Assembly (NCBI GenBank): GCA_017541665.1
Contig: JAFXYP010000057.1
Span: forward strand, 1 to 43,507
Direction of reading: 5' to 3'
Source: Lentisphaeria bacterium
Lineage (GTDB): Bacteria; Verrucomicrobiota; Lentisphaeria; Victivallales; UBA1829
DNA length: 43,507 nucleotides
In this document: positions 1-9,000 of the stretch, piece by piece
Layout of the letters: the number at the start of each line of letters is the position of its first letter
Position numbering within the stretch: position 1 is the stretch's first letter
The notes under the pieces: model-generated
Told to the model about the DNA's origin: nothing
The model's database searches: none
The model's input: the letters and a program-made list of their open reading frames with translations, nothing else
Translations under genes and position numbers: made by a program

Positions 1-213
1 GCCGGCCGCGGAATACTTCTCGCGGTAGTCGACCTGCAGCGGGAAGAAGTCCTGGCCTTTCTTGGCCTCGCCGGAACAGGCGGCGGAGAAGACGATGGTG
101 TCGCCCTGGCGGACCGTGCAGGAGCCGTTGGCGAGGTGTGCGAGTTTGCCGGCAGCCAGCGTGAGGTCGCGGCCCGGTCCGATGTTGATCTTGACGGAGA
201 TTTCCTCCAGCAT
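1..213 (-). CDS. pnp: Polyribonucleotide nucleotidyltransferase (PNPase), N-terminal 71 residues, cut by window edge
   Basis: PNPase is a phosphorolytic 3'-5' exoribonuclease of the RNA degradosome and of mRNA turnover. The visible 71 codons read MLEEISVKINIGPGRDLTLA at the start, then TVRQGDTIVFSAACSG and FPLQVDYREKYSAAG. These match the opening beta strands of the first RNase PH-like domain, including the conserved L-x-V-D-Y-x-E-K-x-A-A-G segment. The ATG at 213-211 has a strong AAGGAGG about 8 nt upstream. It lies downstream of rpsO on the same strand, the classical rpsO-pnp order. The 433-bp gap holds a long hairpin that could act in post-transcriptional control. The rest of the gene is outside the window. 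Confidence 0.95.
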   Translation of the reverse strand, partial: MLEEISVKINIGPGRDLTLAAGKLAHLANGSCTVRQGDTIVFSAACSGEAKKGQDFFPLQVDYREKYSAAG

Positions 214-646
214 GATGTACCTCCTTGAGGTGGTTTGTGCCTCAGGAGCCTGCATGTCCCCGAATGGATTATGGTCGTTTCGTTCGGTTGCCCGCGTGGA
301 ACCGCGGTATCAGCCTCCGCGCCCGGACTGACTGGACTCATGCGTCCATGTCGGGGGCTGATAACGTCCGTTCCACACCGGCCGCCGTCGGAAAGGAAAG
401 GTGCATCCATTCAGTTTCAGGGCTCGCGGTCGCCTCGTTTTCGCGCATAGCGTTCGAACGGAGCAAGTGAGCGGGGCTCCCAATGGCGGTTGTGGGATTG
501 TCCGCCGCGCGATGCTGAGGATTCAGCAGTTTTTTTGCGCGGGAAGACGGTTCAGTTATAGGGGTATAATACACAAAATGGCCGCGCCCCCGTTCAGACC
601 GGGAACGCAACCATTTTTGCGCTTCGATTCAAAGAGCAGCGTGCTG
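214..646 (-). other. rpsO-pnp intergenic leader region
   Basis: These 433 bases between rpsO and pnp hold no convincing gene; a 90-codon open frame at 338-610 lacks a plausible ribosome site and resembles nothing. Read on the minus strand, the region has a TATTAT box near 565 without a good -35, a weak CCCG/CGGG hairpin near 590-610, the long interrupted hairpin at 290-382, and the pnp Shine-Dalgarno at about 217-224. There is no clear terminator with a T-run, so read-through from rpsO into pnp is likely. Confidence 0.5.
290..382 (-). promoter_or_regulatory. Long interrupted hairpin in the pnp leader
   Basis: On the minus strand, GCCGGTGTGGAAC (382-370) pairs with GTTCCACGCGGGC (302-290) over 13 positions with one mismatch and one G-U. 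After an internal loop, TATCAGCC (363-356) pairs perfectly with GGCTGATA (315-308). A small TGGAC/GTCCA hairpin sits at the tip. Enterobacterial pnp has a double-stranded leader that RNase III cuts so that PNPase can repress its own mRNA. The position and shape here suggest the same logic, but that is inference. Confidence 0.6.
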
Positions 647-916
647 TCACTTCTGGCCGCGGATACCGAGTTCGGCGGCGAGGGAGAGATAGCGCTCGTG
701 GTTCTCTTTGGAGAGGTACTTCAGCAGGCGTTTGCGACGGTTGACCATGGCCATGAGGCCGAAACGGGAGCTGTTGTCCTTCTTGTGAGAACGCATGTGA
801 TCGGTGAGTTCGGCGATCTTGGAGCTGAGCACGGCGATCTGGACTTCGGGGGATCCGACGTCGCCCTCGTGGCGGGCGTATTTCTGCATGATCGCGGTTT
901 TAGTTTCTTTTTCCAT
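647..916 (-). CDS. rpsO: 30S ribosomal protein S15 (uS15)
   Basis: The 89-residue product has the usual length of S15. It carries MQKYARHEGDVGSPEVQIAV, then LTDHMRSHKKDNSSRFGL and VNRRKRLLKYLSKENHERY, the family's 16S rRNA-binding helices and loops. S15 binds the central domain of 16S rRNA early in 30S platform assembly. The ATG at 916-914 follows CAGGAATGG at a workable distance. It is transcribed away from gpmI from a putative promoter at 991-964 and precedes pnp on the same strand, as in many bacteria. In E. coli S15 represses its own mRNA; no such structure was identified here. Confidence 0.97.
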   Translation of the reverse strand: MEKETKTAIMQKYARHEGDVGSPEVQIAVLSSKIAELTDHMRSHKKDNSSRFGLMAMVNRRKRLLKYLSKENHERYLSLAAELGIRGQK

Positions 917-963
917 TGAATTCCATTCCTGTTTCTGGGATTAAAACGAAATTTTATCCTTTT

Positions 964-991
964 AAGATACATGCGTTTTCGGAAAATGCAA
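964..991 (-). promoter_or_regulatory. Putative rpsO promoter
   Basis: On the minus strand TTGCAT (991-986), a 16-bp spacer and TATCTT (969-964) lie about 48 bp upstream of the rpsO start. The -35 hexamer is the same as that of the divergent gpmI promoter. Confidence 0.55.
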
Positions 992-1074
992 GCGGCAATC
1001 GCTTTTTTTTGCCATTTTTCGCCTTTCCGGGTCGGTTTCCGGCCGTCCCGGCGCCACTTTTTTCCGCGCCACGC

Positions 1075-1103
1075 TTGCATCGGCCCGCCTCGCGTGGTAT
1101 ATT
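1075..1103 (+). promoter_or_regulatory. Putative gpmI promoter
   Basis: TTGCAT (1075-1080), an exact 17-bp spacer and TATATT (1098-1103). Transcription would start near 1110 and leave a leader of about 77 nt before the gpmI start. Confidence 0.7.
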
Positions 1104-1186
1104 AAAAGGTTATATTGTTTCAACCAATTACCAAACATGCACGCCCGCGGAAAGCGGCGGCACAATAACCATCAGGAGAGGTTTCC

Positions 1187-2836
<1,650 letters not shown>

Positions 2837-2968
2837 CACTGCAAGCAGTGCTGATATAGTGCGCGGGTTCCCCTCGCGCACACTGCAAGCAGTGCTGATA
2901 TAGTGCGCGGGTTCCCCTCGCGCACACTGCAAGCAGTGCTGATATAGTGCGCGGGTTCCCCTCGCGCA
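2837..2968 (+). repeat. Perfect 3 x 44-bp tandem repeat, two hairpins per unit, abutting the gpmI stop
   Basis: Units at 2837-2880, 2881-2924 and 2925-2968 are identical. Each unit holds CACTGCAAGCAGTG (5-bp stem, CAAG loop), the spacer CTGATATA, and a second hairpin with stem GTGCGCG/CGCGCAC and loop GGTTCCCCT. The first starts at the base after the TAA of gpmI. The second hairpin is a 23-nt variant of the 22-nt family found at 4717, 5747, 10974, 11053 and 27786. The units could act as weak terminators or mRNA 3'-end stabilisers; no T-run follows them. Confidence 0.95.
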
Positions 2969-3010
2969 CAAGTTTAGCCTCAAATAAAAAGTTCAAACCG
3001 GCGTCCCCCC

Positions 3011-4015
3011 ATGCGTTCCCTCATCCTGATCGACTCCTTCGCACAGATCTTCCGCGGGTATTTCGCGGTGCGCGTGCTCACGTCCCACGATGGCACGCCG
3101 ACCAACGCGGTCTTCGCGATGGCGAAGTTCCTGCTGAAGCTCCACGCCGACTACCCCGCCGACACGTTCGACGGCGCGTTCGTCTTCGACCTCGGAAAAC
3201 CCGCGCACCGGCTCGAGCTCGCCCCGGACTACAAGGCGAACCGTCCGCCCGCGCCGCCCGATCTGACCGCGCAGATCCCGATCGTCCGCGACCTGATCCG
3301 GGCGTTCGGCTGGCCGCTCTTCGAGCAGCAGGCGTGGGAGGCCGACGACCTCATTTCCGCGCTGACGAACGCATTCCCGGAGCGCGAAATCCGCATCATC
3401 TCCGCGGACAAGGACCTCGCCCAGCTCATCAACGCCCGCGTCGCCATGCTCGTCCCGTCCCGCACCGGGACCGGGTTCGAACTGCGCGACGAGGCCGCTG
3501 TGCTGGAGAAGTTCGGCGTGCCGCCGTCCGGCATCATCGACTACCTCGCGCTCGTCGGCGACACGGCGGACAACATCCCCGGCATCGAGGGCGTCGGCCC
3601 GAAGACCGCCGCCAGGCTCATCTCCGAATGCGGCTCCATCGACGCCATCCTCGCAAACCCCGCCGCGGTCGCGAGCGAGAACCTCCGCCGCAAGCTCGTC
3701 GACGGCGCGGAACACCTCCGCAGAAACCAGGCGCTGGTCCGCCTGCTGCGCGAACCTCCGGCGGGCGCGGACTGGTCCGACGCCATGCTCGCGCGCACCG
3801 CGCCCGACTTCCGGCGCATCCGCGAGCTCGCCGCGAGGCTCGACCTGAACAGCATCATCCGCGATGTCGAGAAGATCGCGCCGGAAACGGCGTTCGACGA
3901 CGCATCCGACGACCTCTTCGCCGCGTCCGCCCCTGCCGCGGCGGAGAAACCGGAAAAGCCCGCCGAAAAAGCCCCCGAGAAACCCGCATCCGATCAACTG
4001 GAGTTCGATTTCTGA
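3011..4015 (+). CDS. Stand-alone 5'-3' exonuclease (FEN/PolA N-terminal type)
   Basis: The 334-residue protein matches the 5' nuclease domain of DNA polymerase I without the polymerase. It has LILIDSFAQIFRGYF at the N-terminus (Asp8), DYKANRP at 73-79, the acidic EADD at 110-113, SADKDLAQLI at 131-140, and VGDTADNIPGIEGVGPKTAA (182-200), the metal-ligand and helix-3-turn-helix region that grips DNA. The family removes RNA primers and 5' flaps. The tail from about 300 is Ala/Lys/Pro/Glu-rich and ends in QLEFDF, which resembles a sliding-clamp-binding peptide. No good ribosome site precedes the ATG, but an in-frame stop at 2975-2977 and the family's N-terminal alignment fix the start. It may be co-transcribed with gpmI across the tandem repeats. 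yggS follows after one base. Confidence 0.9.
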   Translation: MRSLILIDSFAQIFRGYFAVRVLTSHDGTPTNAVFAMAKFLLKLHADYPADTFDGAFVFDLGKPAHRLELAPDYKANRPPAPPDLTAQIPIVRDLIRAFGWPLFEQQAWEADDLISALTNAFPEREIRIISADKDLAQLINARVAMLVPSRTGTGFELRDEAAVLEKFGVPPSGIIDYLALVGDTADNIPGIEGVGPKTAARLISECGSIDAILANPAAVASENLRRKLVDGAEHLRRNQALVRLLREPPAGADWSDAMLARTAPDFRRIRELAARLDLNSIIRDVEKIAPETAFDDASDDLFAASAPAAAEKPEKPAEKAPEKPASDQLEFDF

Positions 4016-4016
4016 C

Positions 4017-4712
4017 ATGAATACCATCCGCGACCACCTCGAATCCGTCCGGGAGCAGATCGCCGCGGCGGAATCCGCGGCCGGACGCCCCGCCGGCTCC
4101 GTCCGACTCCTCGCTGTCTCCAAGACCTTCCCCGCCGAAGACGTCGCGGAGGCGTTCGCCTGCGGCCAGACCTGTTTCGGCGAGAACCGCGTGCAGGAGC
4201 TCGCCTCGAAGGTCCCCGTCCTGCCCGCGGAGATCGAATGGCATCTGATCGGCTCGCTCCAGTCGAACAAGGCCGCGAAGGCCGCCTCGCTCGCGAGCTG
4301 GATCCATTCCGTCGACTCCGAAAAGCTCGTGCGGAAGATCTCCGCCGCCGCGGACGCGCTCGGCAGGACCGTCAACATCCTGTTCGAGGTCAATTCCGGC
4401 GAGGAGAATAAGACCGGATTCCGTTCCACCGACGCCCTCCGCGCCTCGCTGGAGGCCGGGCTCGCGCTCCCCGGAATTCGGGTGCGCGGCCTGATGACCA
4501 TGGCCCCGCTCGGTTCCGACGAACCCGCCCTGCACCGCGTGTTCGCCGCGCTCCGCACGCAGCGCGACGCGCTCGAACGGGAATTCGGCATCGAACTGCC
4601 CGAACTCTCCATGGGCATGAGCGGCGACTTCCGCGAAGCCATCGCCGAGGGCGCGACCATCGTCCGCATCGGCACCGCCATCTTCGGCGGCCGCGCCTAC
4701 CCCGCGCACTGA
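4017..4712 (+). CDS. yggS: YggS/PLPBP family pyridoxal-phosphate homeostasis protein
   Basis: The 231-residue product is a single-domain PLP-binding TIM barrel of the usual family length. RLLAVSKTFPAEDV carries the PLP-binding lysine (Lys36), followed by CFGENRVQEL, IEWHLIGSLQSNK, NSGEENKTGF, GLMTMAP, LSMGMSGDF and RIGTAIFGGR, all family hallmarks. Members buffer intracellular PLP and amino- and keto-acid pools; no catalytic reaction is known. The ATG at 4017 lies one base after the exonuclease stop, with GGAG inside that gene as ribosome site, so the two are translationally linked. Longer in-frame upstream sequence only overlaps the exonuclease tail. A 22-nt family hairpin starts 4 nt after the TGA. 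Confidence 0.93.
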   Translation: MNTIRDHLESVREQIAAAESAAGRPAGSVRLLAVSKTFPAEDVAEAFACGQTCFGENRVQELASKVPVLPAEIEWHLIGSLQSNKAAKAASLASWIHSVDSEKLVRKISAAADALGRTVNILFEVNSGEENKTGFRSTDALRASLEAGLALPGIRVRGLMTMAPLGSDEPALHRVFAALRTQRDALEREFGIELPELSMGMSGDFREAIAEGATIVRIGTAIFGGRAYPAH

Positions 4713-4865
4713 AGCTGTGCGCGGCTGCGCTCGCGCACAAAAACATATAGCCTCCCCCCCGAGTCAGCGGCTTGCTTCGCAACGCCACGTGGACAAGTCT
4801 CCACTGGCAGGCAGAGCCTGCACAGGATTATCGACCTGCTAAAGCTCGGGTATGGCAGGGGGGCG
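4713..4865. repeat. Hairpin cluster downstream of yggS
   Basis: The cluster holds, in order: 4717-4738, stem GTGCGCG/CGCGCAC with loop GCTGCGCT; 4769-4786, TTGC-TTC-GCAA inside GGC/GCC; 4789-4804, GTGGACAAGTCTCCAC; 4807-4821, GCAGGC-AGA-GCCTGC. The last three are bracketed by CCCCCCCGAG (about 4754-4763) and CTCGGG...GGGGGG (about 4845-4863), which could pair and fold the block into one multibranch structure. No open frame of note is present. Confidence 0.8.
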
Positions 4866-4905
4866 CGATTGCTGTTTTTTTTTGCTAAAGTTATTAAACC
4901 TTCGC

Positions 4906-4934
4906 TTGCTTTTCCCGGAAAGTCGTGCTATAGT
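4906..4934 (+). promoter_or_regulatory. Putative promoter of the 5065 lipoprotein
   Basis: TTGCTT (4906-4911), 17-bp spacer, TATAGT (4929-4934). The predicted leader of about 124 nt (roughly 4941-5064) contains GGCGAAAGCC and a GTCCG/CGGAC stem enclosing AGCG-AAGG-CGCT, so it is probably structured. I could not match it to a known riboswitch. Confidence 0.7.
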
Positions 4935-5064
4935 ATCGGCAACGAAAAACGAAAATGATTGGCGAAAGCCAGTCCGAGCGAAGGCGCTTTGCGTGTGACG
5001 GACACAGGCGGGCGGCCTTGTTTCAAAACATTCATCGGGGTGTCTTCCCCGGAAAGGTGTCGTC

Positions 5065-5541
5065 ATGAAAAAAACGATGTTCGTGCTGTTTTCTCTGTCC
5101 ACACTCCTCTTTTTCGCCGGATGCGACGGCAATCAATCCACACCGAAAGATGAATCCGCCGGGATTGGGGAAAAGGCCGTAAAAATCAAGGAAAAGACCT
5201 CCTCAAAGACCGAAGAAACGGTTTCCACGGAAACCGAGGAGAAGGCCGTTCCCGCCGCCGATTCTCCCAGGACGGTCGTGTTGAAATGGGGCAAGGCCCT
5301 GCTGGACGGCGATCTCGAAAAGGCCAATCAGTATTCAACGGAGAGAGGACAAAAGGAGAACGACGCCGTGGTCAACAAGCTGCTGAAGAGCGACCAGGGC
5401 AAGGCAGCGTTCACGGACATCCTGGCCCAGGCGGAAACAGGCGAAGAAACAATCAACGGGAATGACGCGAAAATCGCCCTGAAAAAAGACGGCATATCCC
5501 TGATCAAAGTCGACGGCGTCTGGAAAGTCAACGATATCTGA
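5065..5541 (+). CDS. Small lipoprotein with an NTF2/DUF4878-like domain
   Basis: The 158-residue product starts with a lipoprotein signal (MKKTMFVLFSLSTLLFFAGC, lipid Cys20). A Ser/Thr/Glu/Lys-rich linker to about residue 65 follows, then a compact domain: VVLKWGKALLDGDLEKANQY, a helix, and a closing strand pair ending GISLIKVDGVWKVNDI. The pattern of an N-terminal helix with GD-x-x-x-A and a C-terminal K-x-x-G-x-W resembles DUF4878/NTF2-like lipoproteins. Similar modules occur twice in the N-terminal third of the neighbouring 1443-aa lipoprotein. It has its own promoter at 4906-4934 and the start follows GGAAAGG. The ligand is unknown. Lipoprotein status is clear; the domain name is tentative. 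Confidence 0.8.
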   Translation: MKKTMFVLFSLSTLLFFAGCDGNQSTPKDESAGIGEKAVKIKEKTSSKTEETVSTETEEKAVPAADSPRTVVLKWGKALLDGDLEKANQYSTERGQKENDAVVNKLLKSDQGKAAFTDILAQAETGEETINGNDAKIALKKDGISLIKVDGVWKVNDI

Positions 5542-5698
5542 TCCCGGTTGCGGCGCGCCGGATCGAAAGCCCGCGCGTCGCATCGTCTTTCATCGGAATG
5601 ACGTTTTCATCCGGAGCATCCGCCGAGACGATGTTTTCGTCCGGCGAGAAAAACACCGTCTCCGCGGGCAAGGTTCTTTGTTTGCCTGCGTCGGACAA

Positions 5699-5727
5699 GG
5701 CGGTCTTCTTGCTTGCCGTCTTTTTTT
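5699..5727 (+). terminator. Probable rho-independent terminator after the 5065 lipoprotein
   Basis: GGCGGT (5699-5704) pairs with GCCGTC (5715-5720) through two G-U pairs and runs into seven or more T (5719-5727). It lies about 160 bp beyond the stop codon; the bases between hold only two diverged copies of GA(C/T)GTTTTC(A/G)TCCGG and no gene. Confidence 0.5.
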
Positions 5728-5731
5728 AGTT

Positions 5732-5842
5732 GAGGAACTTGTCCTCGTGCCGGAGCGAAGTCCGGCACAACCGCATCACAGATTGCTGTGCATGCGCGAG
5801 CATAAGGAGTCGCGCATGCAGCAACGGAGGCTCCGCCGCCTC
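5732..5842. repeat. Hairpin cluster beside the ankyrin-gene remnant
   Basis: Four hairpins lie end to end. 5732-5746 is GAGGAACTTGTCCTC. 5747-5768 is the 22-nt family in reverse orientation (minus strand: stem GTGCCGG/CCGGCAC, loop ACTTCGCT). 5783-5824 has TTGC/GCAA plus an 11-bp stem TGCATGCGCGA/TCGCGCATGCA with a 2-nt bulge. 5827-5842 is GAGGC/GCCTC and touches the stop codon of the minus-strand remnant. Both strands of the block around 5747-5785 match the block at 27779-27810 in order (TGCGGTTGTGC then GCACGA). Confidence 0.8.
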
Positions 5843-5907
5843 ACTTTTTCAGCTTGGCGGAAAGGAGGTCCCTGATCTCCTTGGTCTTGGCCTCGTCCAC
5901 CATTTTC
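5841..5907 (-). pseudogene. Duplicated 3' end of the ankyrin gene (remnant)
   Basis: Bases 5839-5907 match 11097-11165, the 3' end of the exported ankyrin gene, at 68 of 69 positions; the one difference is at 5882/11140 (Lys for Gln). Translated on the minus strand, the remnant gives KMVDEAKTKEIRDLLSAKLK and one more Lys before the stop, the last 21 residues of the ankyrin protein. Upstream the similarity stops abruptly, and the sequence runs into the promoter of the 6072 gene. An open frame continues to 6059, but its N-terminal part resembles nothing. Both copies carry hairpin clusters directly after the stop codon. Confidence 0.85.
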
Positions 5908-5931
5908 CTCATATTTTTATCCACATCCGCC

Positions 5932-5960
5932 TTGTTTTTTTCATCAGGATGTGGTATAAT
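5932..5960 (+). promoter_or_regulatory. Putative promoter of the 1443-aa lipoprotein gene
   Basis: TTGTTT (5932-5937), 17-bp spacer, perfect TATAAT (5955-5960). Transcription would start near 5967, about 105 nt before the start codon. Confidence 0.75.
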
Positions 5961-6071
5961 ATGATTGTATGCGCATGACAAAACCGGGGGCGTGAGCGCG
6001 ATTTTCGTTCGATCCGCGACAAACCCTCCGATGCATTCACTTTTCCACGCATTTTTCACAAGGAGCCAACC

Positions 6072-9000
6072 ATGATGCTGTCCGGAAAGATTTGGTCCGT
6101 TACGGGAAACGCTTCCGTAATTCGAAAAAACACCTCAACCCTCATCGGGCTGATGCTGATCTGCCTTTCGGCGCTCCTGCCGCTCTGCAGCTGCTCGGAG
6201 AGCACGGCTGCCGACCTGACGCCGGAACAGGCCGCGGAATCGTGCCTGGACGACTTCTGCAAGGCGGTCAAAGCGGAGGACTGGCCGAAGGCGATCCGGT
6301 CGCTCGATCTGGCGACGGCCGATCCCCTGCTGCTGAATATCTGGAACTTCGAAGGGTATCAGAAAGCGGAAAAACTTCTGAACGGCGGCGAAAAGAATTT
6401 GAAAAGAGCGCTGGGGATCATGTCCGATTTCCCGGACGGCGGGGAGGAGTTTGCCGAAATCAGGGAGAATCTCTCTTCGATCCCGGCCGCGACGAGGAAA
6501 AAGCTTCCCGGACAGCTCGCGGAACTCTGCCGTTCCCTGTATGAAGTCGATTCCTTCATGTTGAAATCCGACGTGCTTAACCTCGCCGAGGACCGGAAGA
6601 TTCTGGAAGCCACGGAAGATATCGTAAGACTTCAACTTTCCATCTATCATGCACCCTACGAAGCGGTTTTCCGCAAAAACGGAAAGGAATGGCGCTTGTC
6701 CTATCTTCAGTCCGTTGCGACGATGGATCGCGAACCCTCCGAACTCGAATTTGCGTATGCGAAAACGATGGCGAAGAAAAAGTACGATGCCGACTCCCCG
6801 GAACAGACTCTGGTGGATTTTTTGCGTGCCCAATCGAATCTGGATTTCGAGAAAGCGCAGTCTTTCCTTTCCGACGATTATACGGGCATCGAAACTTACA
6901 CCAACAGCATACCGCATACGAAAGCCGACTTTATCGCGGTCGGACGCGGGCTCAAGAGCGGTTCGTTATATGATTATTTTGCCTCTATGATCGAACATGC
7001 CGAAAAGGGCGTCGACCGGAAAGCATTGTCAGCGTACCTGAAATCCTTTGCGGGAAAAGACACGGAAAAGTACTTCATGGAAAAGTATCAGAGAACGTCC
7101 AAGTCGGATGCCGCACTGTCGATGCAGACCATGTCCGTGATCCCGGACAGCCGCAAGGTCGAGGGAGACAACGCATCCCTGGACGTCACGGTCTGCGATC
7201 TGTCGCTTGGCCGCCAGCAAATACATTATGACCTGGTCCGCAAGGACGGCAAATGGCTGATCCGGAAAGAAGTCGGCGCTCTCCTGCCGTCCGCGACCGA
7301 CGCGGAAAAGAAATCCATGGCAAAATCTCTGAAACTGATGGGCGTGAAGTTCGAGGACGAGGACGAAAACGAGTTCGTCGGCATCTACGATAACATCGAC
7401 AAAGCGCCGTTCCTCAGGAAGGACGAGCAGGAAAAAGAACGGAAGGCCCTCTGGGAGCTTCTGAAGCAGGAGGACCCGGACGTTTCGTACGACGCTGCCT
7501 GCATGCTCTATGAACAGAGCCGCCTGTATTCGGATGAGGTGAAACGATTCAAGTTCAACGACGTGTCCCGCCTCGACCGGGTCGCCGCGAAAGTCCGCGA
7601 CTTCTTTTTCGTCAACGATCCCGCCGCCGAACTGCCCAACGCCCAGCAATTCGTGGATGCGGAACAGTTCGGCACGCTCAGCCGCCTGATCGTGGGGCGT
7701 GCCGTGCTCGGCCGGTTTGTCTGGGGGCGTTACCAGAAGAGAGGATTAAGGAACCTGGAGCAGGCATTTGCCACCTGGGTCGACAGGGCGAAGATCACGG
7801 AGGAGAGCGCCATGCTCTTCTGCCAGCTCTGGTCGGATTTTTCCCTGTCGGTCCGAAACTACGATCTGAGGTCGAAAATCGACAGGCTCGCCCAAAACGG
7901 CGCGCCGGAATGGTTGACGGAATATCTGCGGGGCGACTTGGCCATTAATCTGGCATGGGAGTCACGGGGCGGCGGCACGGCGCTGTCGGTCACCGAAGAA
8001 GGATGGAAAGGGTTCAATGATTATCTGAAGGAAGCCGACCGCTACCTGGACCACTCCATTCGGCTCAACCCGCAGAATTATCTGGCGCACCTCAAGAAGA
8101 TCACGACGGCCATGGGGCACGGGACGCGCGCGCAGGAAATGGACGCCTTCAAAAAAGGCATTGCGCTCATCCCGGACAGATCCGGCTTTTTGTCCTATCT
8201 TCTCCAGTGCCTCATGCCCCGCTGGGGCGGCTCCATCCGCGAAATGAAGCAGCTGCTCCGGGAAGGCATGAAGCAGGACGAGACCAAAACGGGCGTCGCG
8301 CACACTTCGTTCAACCTCATCAGCAGTTTCATGTTCTACGAGGAAGGCGTGCCGCTCACGTTCCGCTCGTTCTACATGGATCCCGTCGTGCAGGATTGCG
8401 GGGAACGCCTGTTCGCGCAGACGCTGAAGAAATGCCCGGACGACGTCTATTTTCAGAACGTGGTCCGCTACGAACAGGCTTTGTTCTACCTGAACAGCGT
8501 CCGCTACCGGGAGGCGCTCGAAGCCTTCGACAAGATCACGTTCGAGGGGAAGGAGCTCGAGAAATTCCTGTATGACAACAGCGTGCTGAAGTTTCAGACC
8601 AATTATCCCGTCGTTCCGATCTTCGAGGACCCGAAAGCGGCATTCGATCTGAGGCGAAGCGCAGTCGCTCCGATCCTCCGGCGGATCGAGCTCAATTTCC
8701 TGAAGGAGGAAATCACGCCCGCGGTCGCGCGCCGTCAGCTGCTTGCACTGGCGGATTCCGAGGAGGCGAAGGCCGATTCTTCCATTCGGAATTCTCTGCT
8801 CAATCTCGCCGCCATGTGGGGCGAACCCGACGAAGCCGCCGAGAACTGGAAACTGGAGTCCAACCATTCCGGTCCTGCGTGGGCATGCGCCTGCTACAAG
8901 ATGTCCGGCGAACGCCTGAAATTCTTCTTCGACCACGGATACGACGTCGATGCGGAGCCGCATTTCTTCCTCCGGGCCAGATATTATGCCGGATACCATC

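Noticed and set aside
338..610. 90-codon gene between rpsO and pnp
   Set aside because: No ribosome site and no similarity; it would overlap the long leader hairpin.
2837..2968. CRISPR array
   Set aside because: The three 44-bp units are contiguous with no spacers, and no cas genes are present.
4941..5064. Known riboswitch in the lipoprotein leader
   Set aside because: No conserved core of cobalamin, TPP, c-di-GMP, SAM or glycine switches could be found; kept only as a structured leader.
5678..5978. Short plus-strand frames across the hairpin cluster at 5700-5980
   Set aside because: They are made of palindromic sequence and the antisense of the ankyrin remnant, without ribosome sites.
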